Assembly (NCBI GenBank): GCA_037178625.1
Contig: CM074129.1
Coordinates: forward strand, 1-64,000
Direction: 5' to 3'
Source: Skeletonema tropicum
Lineage: Eukaryota > Bacillariophyta > Thalassiosirophyceae > Thalassiosirales > Thalassiosiraceae
Length of the DNA: 64,000 bases
Positions 53,848 through 62,210 of this stretch are shown one piece after another (the first letter of the stretch is position 1; each line of letters starts with the position of its first letter). Under the pieces are notes generated by a model. That model did not search any database and was not told where the DNA came from. It saw nothing but the letters and a program-made list of their open reading frames with translations. The translations under genes and the position numbers were made by a program.

Positions 53848-54240
53848 TGAATTTTGGGTGTGTAGTATCATTACTACGGCAATAATCCCATGGTTTAGGT
53901 CGATTTTGCCCCTCTAAAAAAAGAATGAGAAGGTGGATGATGATGCGTGATCCGTCTGTCCGCCGTCCCACTTTGAATCGTAAAAGGTGGTGAGCTGTCA
54001 TCTGTCAAAACACCCAGTTGAACCAGATAGCAGATGGTCTTTGAGAACCAGCTGCGTTGAACTTGCGGTGAAAGGCCAAGTGTGTTACCACTAGTTGGGC
54101 TATTTTAGACTTTAGATCATGTCAGACAGTTTACATTTTGTTCCCACCCGGTACATAGATACATAGATACATTACATACATACATAGAGCCGGCTGAAGA
54201 TGTCTTAGTACAAGCCGCAGAGAAGAGGAAGTTCACGACA

Positions 54241-54414
54241 ATGGGAAGTTGCCCTGTCACCACCTACACAATGACAAGAGAAGACGTTCTTGGAACCCTC
54301 CACGCGGACACCAAACACCTCCAAAATTGTGCAATATCAATATGTCCCTACGGCTACGGCGGCATGGGCATGGGCATGGGCATGGGTCCAATGCTCCGCA
54401 GACCTTTTCGGTGA
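54241..54414 (+). CDS. Small Gly/Met-repeat frame
   Basis: ATG 54241 opens a 57-residue frame (MGSCPVTTYTMTREDVLGTL... then PYGYGGMGMGMGMGPMLRR) ending in TGA. The Met-Gly run is coded by an ATGGGC hexanucleotide. The following ~250 bases are open in two frames and Pro-rich, so the gene may continue by splicing. No family was recognised. Confidence 0.35.
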   Translation: MGSCPVTTYTMTREDVLGTLHADTKHLQNCAISICPYGYGGMGMGMGMGPMLRRPFR

Positions 54415-54724
54415 CGACCCGATTTGACCGCTCTCCTTCTCAGCCAACTGGCCCCAAACTCCCTCTCGCAAACCCTCCTCGTGGTCCTCATTCAAACCAC
54501 ACCGCACCCACCCCCAAGATCTATTTCCTCCAACAATTCGGTCTTGCCTGCACCAAGGCGTTCGCCTTCCACATCTGCGACCAATTCATACCCAGCGCAG
54601 GCGACTTCGACTTCGGGACCAACCCGAGTCCCTCTAGGTTGAAGTTCTCCTTTCTCTACTGACACTCTTGTCTCTCTCTCGAGAGAGTAGCAACTAAAAT
54701 AATCTATCTACATGATTAGGTATG

Positions 54725-54758
54725 TGGGTGTGGGTATCTAAATACTTACCCACACCCA
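54725..54758. repeat. 12-bp perfect inverted repeat
   Basis: TGGGTGTGGGTA (54725-54736) and TACCCACACCCA (54747-54758) form a perfect stem with a 10-base loop, at the edge of the hexanucleotide tract. The right arm includes a GTAAGT donor-like word on the minus strand. Confidence 0.7.
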
Positions 54759-54771
54759 TGCCCATGCCACC

Positions 54772-54821
<50 letters not shown>

Positions 54822-54982
54822 CTCATTTTTGCTGGTTTTGGATTTGGAATTCTTTTATGCCCTGGGTATAAGTATATGACGATGATGAGGTTGAAAACGA
54901 GGCATGGAGTGGCGCGCAGAAGCAGAAGTAGTCCAACGATGAGGAAAGCGGGTTGTACAGACGAATGAACACGTGAGTTCAT
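54746..54982 (-). CDS. Membrane-anchored His-Gly repeat protein (3' end uncertain)
   Basis: From ATG 54982 a frame of 78 residues begins MNSRVHSSVQPAFLIVGLLL, with two hydrophobic stretches (FLIVGLLLLL and VFNLIIVIYLY). A (His-Gly) run of about nine repeats ends at TAA. The TAA is part of GTAAGT, a good splice donor, so the protein may continue in a further exon. His-Gly tracts could bind metal, which is speculation. Confidence 0.35.
54755..54820 (-). repeat. (GGGCAT)n hexanucleotide tract
   Basis: About ten units of GGGCAT on the minus strand, with one GGT interruption, code for the His-Gly run. The same hexamer, read in another frame as Met-Gly, stands on the plus strand at 54362-54388, about 370 bases away. 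Confidence 0.85.
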
Positions 54983-55268
54983 GCCTTTTTCTGGTTTTCT
55001 CTCATTCTCATGTGCCAACGAAAAGATAAATGGTTAAGTCGATGCTATTTACGGCAAGGAGGGTTCAAACAGAAAGGGATTACGACGATATCTTGTTTAC
55101 TCATTATTACCCGCATCACACTTACATGAACACGAATAATACATTATGATCAGCCACAATGCTCCGTAACATGAGTGTTTGCGGAATAAACCATTGACAA
55201 GATTTACCTACTTAAGCTTGATTTCGCATTTCTCCATCAACAAGCTTCAGTTTCAGTACTCGAGCTCG

Positions 55269-55811
55269 CTATTCTTCGTGATCATCTTCACCATCTGAAA
55301 CTGATTGGACATGAACGTCTTCTCCAATCTCATCATAAAGCTCGTGAACGTGAAGAAGCAAGCTCGGATGAAGCTCCCAAGACAGTCTTGTCTTCCGCGG
55401 AGTTCCTGATTCATTCTGCTTGATAGTGATAGGCTGTGAGTTGCTTCCTCGGCGGCGCTTCGAGGCATCCTTGCCGACACAGCTGGCTGAGAGTTCGCTA
55501 AGGCTAAGACTAAGACTAAGACTAAGACTAAGACCAGCACTTCTCAATGCATCGTTGACTGCAGCCAAAGCGTTCAACTCTTCGGTATTCATATTCTCAT
55601 GGCAACTGCGTAGGAGAGTCTTGAGTCGGAGACGGTCGCTTGAATAGTATTGGAAGGCATCAAACTTGGACTTGTATTCGTCCTGTTCTTCCTCTTCCTG
55701 TTCCTGTCCAATAACCTGCTGTATCAACTGCGCACTGTAGGAGCAGTTGTCCTCAACTTTGGTAGGGACTATGAACATAGTATTACAGTTACAGGGCGTC
55801 GACATCGACAT
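55269..55811 (-). CDS. Small acidic protein, YYS/RK-SFE family member C
   Basis: An intronless frame of 180 residues from ATG 55811. It has an acidic EQEEEEQDEYKSKFDA run, then FQYYSSDRLRLKTLLRSC, a Leu-Ser hexamer-coded repeat (GLSLSLSLSLSLSEL), a basic KRRRG patch, and RKTRLSWELHPSLLL with an acidic end (DGEDDHEE). Both family motifs match those at 40401 in order and spacing class. The Leu-Ser run is coded by a 5-unit AAGACT repeat at 55502-55531 and is likely length-variable. Function unknown. Confidence 0.72.
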   Translation of the reverse strand: MSMSTPCNCNTMFIVPTKVEDNCSYSAQLIQQVIGQEQEEEEQDEYKSKFDAFQYYSSDRLRLKTLLRSCHENMNTEELNALAAVNDALRSAGLSLSLSLSLSLSELSASCVGKDASKRRRGSNSQPITIKQNESGTPRKTRLSWELHPSLLLHVHELYDEIGEDVHVQSVSDGEDDHEE

Positions 55812-56091
55812 GGTTGCAATGTTTATTCAAAGAATGAGACTGATTGTGGGTTGTGGTTGTGGCACCAGCCACAGGAAATAAGTAGTACTAGTAGTACCTA
55901 TTTCTCTAGAGCCAGATGTGTTCAATTTCTGATTCCCCTGCCTACCTTAAGTGCATAATACTCCCAAGTAAGGTAATCCGTCGACCAATTCCTGCCCAGC
56001 AGGCACCACAGGCGCCTCCGGGACCAGCCCGAACTCCGCCTGGTTTAAATCTATCTAGGTATCTTCTATCTAAATAATGAGAGGAGCTAAG
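55812..56091. other. Short intergenic, nothing recognised
   Basis: AGTAGTACTAGTAGTACC at 55881-55898 is a near-palindromic run. The block CGACCAATTCCTGCCCAGC at 55982 resembles GCGACCAATTCATACCCAGC at 54579, a small relic duplication. Confidence 0.4.
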
Positions 56092-56240
56092 TCGTTCGTT
56101 CTGTCGTTCTGTCGGTCGTTCGTTCTGTCGTTCTGTCGGTCGTTCGTTCTGTCGTTCTGTCGGTCGTTCGTTCTGTCGTTCTGTCGGTCGTTCGTTCTGT
56201 CGTTCTGTCGGTCGGTCGGTCGGTCGTTCTGTCGTTCTGT
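56092..56240. repeat. 24-bp minisatellite
   Basis: Units of GTCGTTCGTTCTGTCGTTCT plus GTCG repeat about six times and decay into GTCGGTCGGTCGGTCG at 56207-56224. The period is a multiple of three, so frames on both strands stay open (Arg-Ser-Phe-Val-Leu-Ser-Phe-Cys on plus, Asp-Arg-Thr-Thr-Glu on minus). These are artefacts of the repeat. Confidence 0.9.
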
Positions 56241-56277
56241 CCGGGCCCTTTGGCGTGTCCTTTGGCCTTCACGGGCA

Positions 56278-56560
56278 TTTTCGATCGACTCTTTCTTTGA
56301 TTGGCTTGATTTGACCCCTTGCCCCCCCCCGTTTTTAGAGTTTTCGATTGACTCTTTCTTTGATTGCCTTAGATTTGAATGTTCAGGGGGGGACACCCCC
56401 CCTTGCCCCCCCCGTGTTTAGAATTTTCGATTGACTCTTTCTTTGATTGGCTTAGATTTGATTGTTCAGGGGGGACACCCCCCCTTGCCCCCCCGTGTTT
56501 AGAATTTTCGATTGACTCTTTCTTTGATTGGCTTAGATTTGATTGTTCAGGGGGGGACAC
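56278..56560 (+). repeat. ~83-bp tandem repeat with G/C homopolymer foldback
   Basis: GACTCTTTCTTTGATTGGCT stands at 56288, 56350, 56433 and 56514. The last three units also have TGTTCAGGGGGGGACACCCC then CCCCTTGCCCCCCC. GGGGGG and CCCCCC within a unit can pair directly. Runs of six to nine G or C vary from unit to unit and are likely places for sequencing error. Confidence 0.9.
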
Positions 56561-56826
56561 ACGGAAGAGGCAAATGGACCTACTCGGATTCGCACGGAAG
56601 AGGCAAATGGACCTATATACTCGGATTCGGTGAATGGAAGAGAGGAAAGAAGTGTGGTCAGTTTGAAAACATTTATATTGTCAGGGTCGAGGTCAGCGAG
56701 CAAGTCTACTACGAGAACGATGAAGTCAAATCGGACTCAAACGTGAAGCGTGAAGCACTGGATGCAGACACCGATAATGAAGATGCCCCACCGAGCAAGC
56801 GCCGTAACATTTGCGTTACTAGGTAA
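56551..56826 (+). CDS. Partial gene with tandem RGKWTY repeat
   Basis: A frame with no ATG, entering from the minisatellite, encodes HGRGKWTYSDS then HGRGKWTYILG, EWKRGKKCGQ, FENIYIVRVEVSEQ and an acidic-then-basic end (ADTDNEDAPPSKRRN) before TAA. The repeated GRGKWTY unit recalls MORN-like phrasing (Gly-x-Gly-x-Tyr/Trp), but only two short copies are seen, so this is weak. The SKRRN end could be a nuclear signal. The 5' part seems to have been overrun by the GC-rich repeat, or lies in an unfound exon. Confidence 0.4.
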   Translation, partial: GGTHGRGKWTYSDSHGRGKWTYILGFGEWKRGKKCGQFENIYIVRVEVSEQVYYENDEVKSDSNVKREALDADTDNEDAPPSKRRNICVTR

Positions 56827-57740
56827 GAAGATGAGGCAGAAAGGAAGAATGTGTTTCACTTCTAACGTCAATTACATCACCACTTTCACCAACATTAAGA
56901 AGGAATCCGAGAGTGGGTACTAACTCTGCCAAATCATACTAACAGTCCTGTAGAATATTATTTCACCAAATGATTTACGTCTCGCTCTAATTTCTTCCTA
57001 CCTGTCTTCAATCGTTTCCACACGTTCACATTAAACCTCTTCATAGATAATCCCTCTCACATAAATCAATATTCTCCCAACCGTTTCTCAGTAATCACTA
57101 CACAGCATTCGTAGAAGGCAATGTACAACCTTTATTACATAATTATTAAAGTGTTACATAACGTATATACTATTTGAATACTGCTATGTATATAAGTAGA
57201 CACAATCAATATCGTAGTAGATAGCCGGTGCCTCCTCTCTTATTTAGAAAACCCGCGCAGCGGCTAGACGAGCGTCAGCGAGGCTATGTAGTGGTATTTA
57301 TGTCTCCTGTATGTACTGCCGGCCCCCGCCCGGCACCCAAGAAGTCTGCCCGAAGCTGGTGCCGTGCGGTAATGACTACCCTCATTCATCCCCAATCCCA
57401 AGTTATGACTTATGACCCTTCAAAACCGCAACAGATGCAGAAAATGCTAGGAGTATGTACATAAAATGGTCATGCAAATTGTCTCGCAGCTGCTGGGTAT
57501 GCATGGTACCGCGCAACGAGACTTAAATTTTTCATTATCGAAGTATGTACATACATACCTATTGTACGAGTACTGTGAGGACTGTGAGGATAAAAGTCAT
57601 CTGCCATCGTGTCACATCTCCATGCATGTCAGAATTACAGAGGTTTCATTTTTCAGCATATACGAGCAATACTCTCAAATACTTAGGAGTAATGATACTC
57701 CACACTATTGTAAGTGCTGCATCGCATTCGAAATACAAAA
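56827..57740. other. Intergenic, nothing recognised
   Basis: About 900 bases. A 78-codon frame at 57228-57464 (CTAGPRPAPKKSARSW...) has no support. The AT-rich part near 57140-57210 and the repeated TACATAC words before 57560 may be 3' and 5' flanks. Confidence 0.4.
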
Positions 57741-58816
57741 ATGGCAGCCGTAAATGGAAACGATGTAGCCAACTCTCCTCCTGTGGTTCTCAGTGACAAC
57801 CGCGGACGTGAAGATGACTCAACTTTAAGTACTTCAGATGTCAATTGGCCGGAGATTGATGGCCATTTAGGAGACCTCGCTCAAATTCATGACCCAGGCT
57901 ATTATGATTACAAGCCGAGCATGGAGCCGGAGCACTTACCTATCCCGAGCGTGGTTTCATGCGTACAACTTCTTGGAGGGACGAAGACAGAAAATGATGG
58001 CGAAGATGTCACAGCAGAATACATCGATGAGATAGTCGAGTTGAAGCTCCGAAGCTGGCGAACCATCGGGCAGAGATTGACGAGCTCAATGCGAGTCTGA
58101 ATAGATGTATGTTGGATAAGGAGGCTCTTTTAGCAGAGAAAAGTACATTAGTGGACGAGATTGCTCAACATAGGCAGTCTGGTCTAGCCGAATCGACTAG
58201 GTCCAGCCTCGAAGGCTTTAACTACTCTGCATCTTCTCTCCGCAGCAGCATCCTCTCAATGGGGTGGAGAAAGGGCGAACGAAAGAATCGGTCCATAGAA
58301 ATGCTCCTCGAGTCCAACTCTCAAGTTCTCCTGCAGAATTTACAACTCCAAGTAGAAAACAATGCCCTCCGTAAATCACTACAGGCGAATATTTTGGGGA
58401 ACAGGCAGAGACGGCGTGATATGCAGCCTCAGAGTGGTCGCAAGGCCTCATTTGCCACCAACAAGACAGCCGATGAAACGTTATCGGCATCTTCTCTGAT
58501 GCCAGAGCATTGGCCTGTTTTAAATGATCGTAATTTAGATGGTGTAGGAAGGGATGAGATGTCCTCACATGCTTCAACGGGAGCATGGGTAGGAGGGCAT
58601 GATGAGAGACAGAACAGGATAAATGATGATGATGATACAAAGTGGCCTGCATGTGGAAGGCATGCCGATGATGAGAATGAGAGCCATGATGGCAACGATA
58701 GAAGTATTAGTACTACCGAAGAGCAGGATTGCAATGACATCAATCTCTTCAGCGGTATTGGGAACTCATGGGCTTTCGGAATATATCCGTATCTTATTGA
58801 AAGGAGGCACAGATAG
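57741..58816 (+). pseudogene. Truncated tandem copy of the kinase gene at 59521, no catalytic domain
   Basis: From ATGGCAGCCGTAAATGGAAA at 57741 the DNA parallels the 5' half of the gene at 59521 at high identity ([52 protein letters not shown]). Near 58052 a GAAGC replaces AAT, which shifts the frame and ends the first frame at 58100. The second part is open from 58109 to 58816. Homology stops at NLFSG (about 58757); the kinase domain is absent and an unrelated IGNSWAFGIYPYLIERRHR tail follows. It may be a dead duplicate. If the frameshift is a sequencing error, it could code for a kinase-less regulatory half. Confidence 0.8.
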
Positions 58817-59520
58817 ACTAGAGGCAAGCAACATGCAATGTAATTAGACTAGCGAACTAGAGTTTAAATGTGAAGATCTAAACAAATGAGATGCACACGA
58901 ATATTTGAATGCATTTTGGCCCCTCTTTCAGATGCATCCGGTTGTTGTCATAAAATTTGAGGGAGATACTTGGCAAGGTACATGGTACATGCAGTTGTCA
59001 CCGGTTAAGGCTCATTCTGTAATATTGTCTCGCGGCCCTAAGCACCCTTCGGCACTACAATCGCAGACTTAACCTTTCTGAATTCAAAAAATGCATTCGT
59101 GTATGTACTTAGGAGTACCTTTGTGGATTCTCGTGTAGGTACTATCGATAAACTAATGAAAACAACTGGAGGGTACATATTAAAAAGCACTACGTGAATG
59201 AGATATAATCACTTTGTGCGATGTCAATGCATATTTTATCCTTGAAAAGCTCTAAAAAGTCTTTCAGATTAGTTGCTATGATTTTTATATAAATTTGCAT
59301 AGCGCTTTTACGATACAGCATCTACGTATTGTAAACTGTCCCGTGATCCCTAACTGTCCCGCTATCATGAACACCCTTCGGCACTGCATTCTCAATTCGC
59401 AGATTTCAAAGCTGCCTCTGCCCCTTCTCAGGCTTCGGCATCTTCTTTCATCGTGCTGGCTGTGTACTTACGTATCGAGGAAGCCTCGCCAGGGCTCATG
59501 ATCTTACTTGCATTCGAGAG
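58817..59520. other. Intergenic between the two kinase-gene copies
   Basis: About 700 bases without coding signal. It should hold the promoter of the intact kinase gene. It shows no obvious similarity to the region before the truncated copy, so the duplication seems to start close to the ATG. Confidence 0.5.
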
Positions 59521-61614
59521 ATGACGATGGCGGCCGTAAATGGAAACGATACAGCCAACACTCTTCCTGTGGTTCTCAGTGACATTCGAGGAAATGAAGA
59601 TGACTCAACTATTTCAGAAGTCACTTGGCCGGAGATTGATGGCCATTTAAGAGACCTCGCTCAGATTCATGACCCAGGCTATCGCAAGTTGAGCATGGAG
59701 CCGGAGCACTCGCCTATCCCGAGTTTTGTTACATGCATACAACTTGAAGGGACCAAGGCAGGAACTGACGACCGAGACGTCACAGCAGAATACATCGATG
59801 AGATCGTCGAATTGAAGCTCCAATTGGCGAACCATCAGGCAGAGATAGACGAGCTCAAAGCGAGTTTGAATAGATGTATGTTGGAAAATGAGGCACTTTT
59901 AGCAGAGAAAAGTGCACTGGTCGACGAGATTGCTCAACACAGGCAGTCCGGTCCAGACGGATCGGCTAGGTCCGGCATCGATGACTCCACCTACTCTGCA
60001 CCATCCCTTCGCAGCAGCATCCTCTCAATGGGGCGTAGAAAGGGCGATCAACAGTCCAACTCTCAACTTCTTCTGCAGAATTCACATCTCCAGGTAGAAA
60101 ACAATGTCCTCCGTAAATCACTACAGGCGAATATTTTGGGGGACAGGCGAAGACGACGTGATGAGCAGCATCAGAGTGGTCACAAGGCCTCATTTGCCAC
60201 CAACAAGACAGCCGATGAAACGTTATCGGCATCTTCTCTGATGCCAGAGCATTGGCCTACTTTGAATGATCGTAATTTAGATGATGTAGTACGTGATGAG
60301 ATGTCCTCACATGCTTCAACGGGAGCATGGGTAGGAGGGCATGATGAGAGACAGAACATGACGTCTGATGATACAAAGTGGCCTGCATGTGGAAGTCATA
60401 CCGATGATGAGAATGAGAGCCACGACAGCAACAGCAAGAACAGTTCTACCGAAGAGCAGGATTGTAATGATACCAATCTCTTCAGCGGTGTCGACTTTGA
60501 CATGTCCGTCGACTTTTGTGAATCAGTCGACCTCAACATGTCGAATGACTTCAATTGCTCACAAGACTTTCACCGATCGCAAGAGGTTGGTAAAGATCGT
60601 ACTCTCTCTACTCAGGGATCAATCAGTAAAGATCATCGAGACTTAGTTGATGATGATGATGCCGGCGGGGATCACCCTCACCGAAAAGTTCAAGCACCAT
60701 CATCATCTTCTAGACGTCAACATTCCTCCAACGACATGAAAGACGTATGCCCCGTCACCGGTCATCACTCCAACATCCTCACTGACTACTGCATCTTCTC
60801 CACGGTCCTAGGTAAAGGCGACAACGGCTGCGTCCGTGATTGCATGCACCGCAAAACCAAGCAATTCTACGCCGTCAAATCCATTGAAAAACTCAAGACT
60901 GGAAGACTCGACCAACTCAAGCGAGAAGTCTACCTGCTCTCCAAGATTAGTCACCGAGGCGTCATGAAGATGATCGATATCTATGAAGATGTGGAGTTCG
61001 TTCACATTGTGACCGACAAGTATGTTGGGGGTGAGTTGTTTGACCGGATTATTGATTACACGACCGATAAGGGGTGCTTTGATGAAGTTGCCGCGGGGTT
61101 GATTGTCAAGTCTCTTCTCGAGGCGGTGGCGTACCTTCATCGGAATGGGATTGTCCATCGTGATATCAAGCCTGAGAATATCCTGTTTGTAACGGAGGAT
61201 GAGGAGGATTTGAGAGTCAAGTTGATTGACTTTGGTTTGTCGAGGAGGTATAAGAAGGGGGATGCGTACATGTCCAATCCGGTGGGAACAGCGTATTACA
61301 TGTCACCGGAACTTCTCAAGGGCAAGTATGATCAAGCTTGTGATGTTTGGTCTACGGGTATTGTCGCCTACATCTTGCTATGTGGCTACCCACCTTTCAA
61401 TGGGAATACCGATTTTGACGTCTTTGATGCAATCGTGCAAGCCTCCTTCCAATTCCCATCTCGGGCATGGGGACATGTCAGTCCTGAGGCCAAAGACTTT
61501 ATCAAGTGCTTGTTGCGGAAGGATCCAAGGGAGAGGTTTACGGCGGAGGAGGCATTGAAGCATCCTTGGATTCGTACTTTGGATCGGTATTATGAGCAGC
61601 AGCTGGAAGCTTAA
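59521..61614 (+). CDS. CaMK/CDPK-like serine/threonine protein kinase with long N-terminal region
   Basis: An intronless frame of 697 residues. Residues 85-140 form a likely coiled coil ([20 protein letters not shown]...). Residues 324-353 are five hexapeptide repeats ([30 protein letters not shown]). The kinase domain spans about 422-686: glycine loop [12 protein letters not shown]-binding Lys about 453 in [13 protein letters not shown] (Asp 548), DFG at 570-572, SPE in place of APE (595-597), and [19 protein letters not shown], typical of CaMK-group kinases. All key residues are present, so it should be active. No EF-hands follow the domain, which ends within about 10 residues of the stop, so it is not a complete CDPK. 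Start chosen at the first ATG. Confidence 0.9.
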   Translation: MTMAAVNGNDTANTLPVVLSDIRGNEDDSTISEVTWPEIDGHLRDLAQIHDPGYRKLSMEPEHSPIPSFVTCIQLEGTKAGTDDRDVTAEYIDEIVELKLQLANHQAEIDELKASLNRCMLENEALLAEKSALVDEIAQHRQSGPDGSARSGIDDSTYSAPSLRSSILSMGRRKGDQQSNSQLLLQNSHLQVENNVLRKSLQANILGDRRRRRDEQHQSGHKASFATNKTADETLSASSLMPEHWPTLNDRNLDDVVRDEMSSHASTGAWVGGHDERQNMTSDDTKWPACGSHTDDENESHDSNSKNSSTEEQDCNDTNLFSGVDFDMSVDFCESVDLNMSNDFNCSQDFHRSQEVGKDRTLSTQGSISKDHRDLVDDDDAGGDHPHRKVQAPSSSSRRQHSSNDMKDVCPVTGHHSNILTDYCIFSTVLGKGDNGCVRDCMHRKTKQFYAVKSIEKLKTGRLDQLKREVYLLSKISHRGVMKMIDIYEDVEFVHIVTDKYVGGELFDRIIDYTTDKGCFDEVAAGLIVKSLLEAVAYLHRNGIVHRDIKPENILFVTEDEEDLRVKLIDFGLSRRYKKGDAYMSNPVGTAYYMSPELLKGKYDQACDVWSTGIVAYILLCGYPPFNGNTDFDVFDAIVQASFQFPSRAWGHVSPEAKDFIKCLLRKDPRERFTAEEALKHPWIRTLDRYYEQQLEA

Positions 61615-62009
61615 ACGAGCTCCTTAGTCATCTCGTCATAAGTCGAGGGGGAAGAGTTGATGAATGTGATGAGATCCTTATGCAGACTAATACTAGGCAT
61701 GGAAAGGGACAGATTGAGCTTTCGGATATGATGAAGTCCCTTTATTTGTAGCAAAATAAATAGAGTGCAACATCTTAGGAGTAATAGAATATTTTATCTA
61801 CAAACTTCGTACTTACTTCCTTGTTGAAGCCACATGAACATAACTTGTGGCAATGAAAGCGCACGTCTCTGGGCCTCAAACTCAAATCGTCAAAAGTCAG
61901 AGAGGTTTACTCTTCTGAACAGATAATCACCCTGTATTCCTTTATGAACAACTTTCATTCAGACTGATATTATCGATGTCTATGCAATAGCAGCAGTCGT
62001 TACCAAGAA
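61615..62009. other. 3' flank of the kinase gene
   Basis: AT-rich with AAAATAAATAG near 61753, a possible polyadenylation region. No gene was seen. Confidence 0.45.
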
Positions 62010-62210
62010 TCATACTGACTTTTGACAAAGCATCAACTGATGCAACTCATCAGTATCGAGATCAACCCCGTCGTCCCACCGAATGAGTAGTTCTTCATCG
62101 TCCATATAATTTTCCAAGAACAAATCTGTTTGATATTCGAAAGATATACAGCTCTTTCTTTCTATCATGGCAGAAGATGATGGCTCTTCCGTAAAAGGCA
62201 CGGGACTCAT
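62010..62210 (-). CDS. Small acidic protein, YYS/RK-SFE family member D (short)
   Basis: ATG 62210 opens 66 residues: MSPVPFTEEPSSSAMIERKS then CISFEYQTDLFLENYMDDEE and an acidic end (WDDGVDLDTDELHQLM). SSSAM-x-ERKSCISF is almost word for word the SSSAMVERKSCISF of member B at 50441, so B and D are close paralogues. No YYS motif was found upstream on the minus strand, so this copy has lost its N-terminal half or that half lies in an unfound exon. Function unknown. Confidence 0.6.
   Translation of the reverse strand: MSPVPFTEEPSSSAMIERKSCISFEYQTDLFLENYMDDEELLIRWDDGVDLDTDELHQLMLCQKSV

Larger units (their letters stand above)
52716..54240. other. Mostly non-coding stretch after the hAT element
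   Basis: Apart from the exon-like segment at 53052 and the hairpin at 53772, nothing is recognised. Short T/C-rich stretches (TTTTGCCCCTCT at 53551 and 53910) recur. ACATAGATACATAGATACAT at 54153 is a short microsatellite. Confidence 0.45.

Noticed and set aside
54240..54830. CRISPR-like array from the regularly spaced GGGCAT units
   Set aside because: A simple hexanucleotide tract without spacers, in a eukaryotic context.
56070..56421. 108-114 codon frames over the 24-bp repeat
   Set aside because: The period is a multiple of three, which keeps all frames open. The SFVLSFCR and DRTTE repeats are artefacts.
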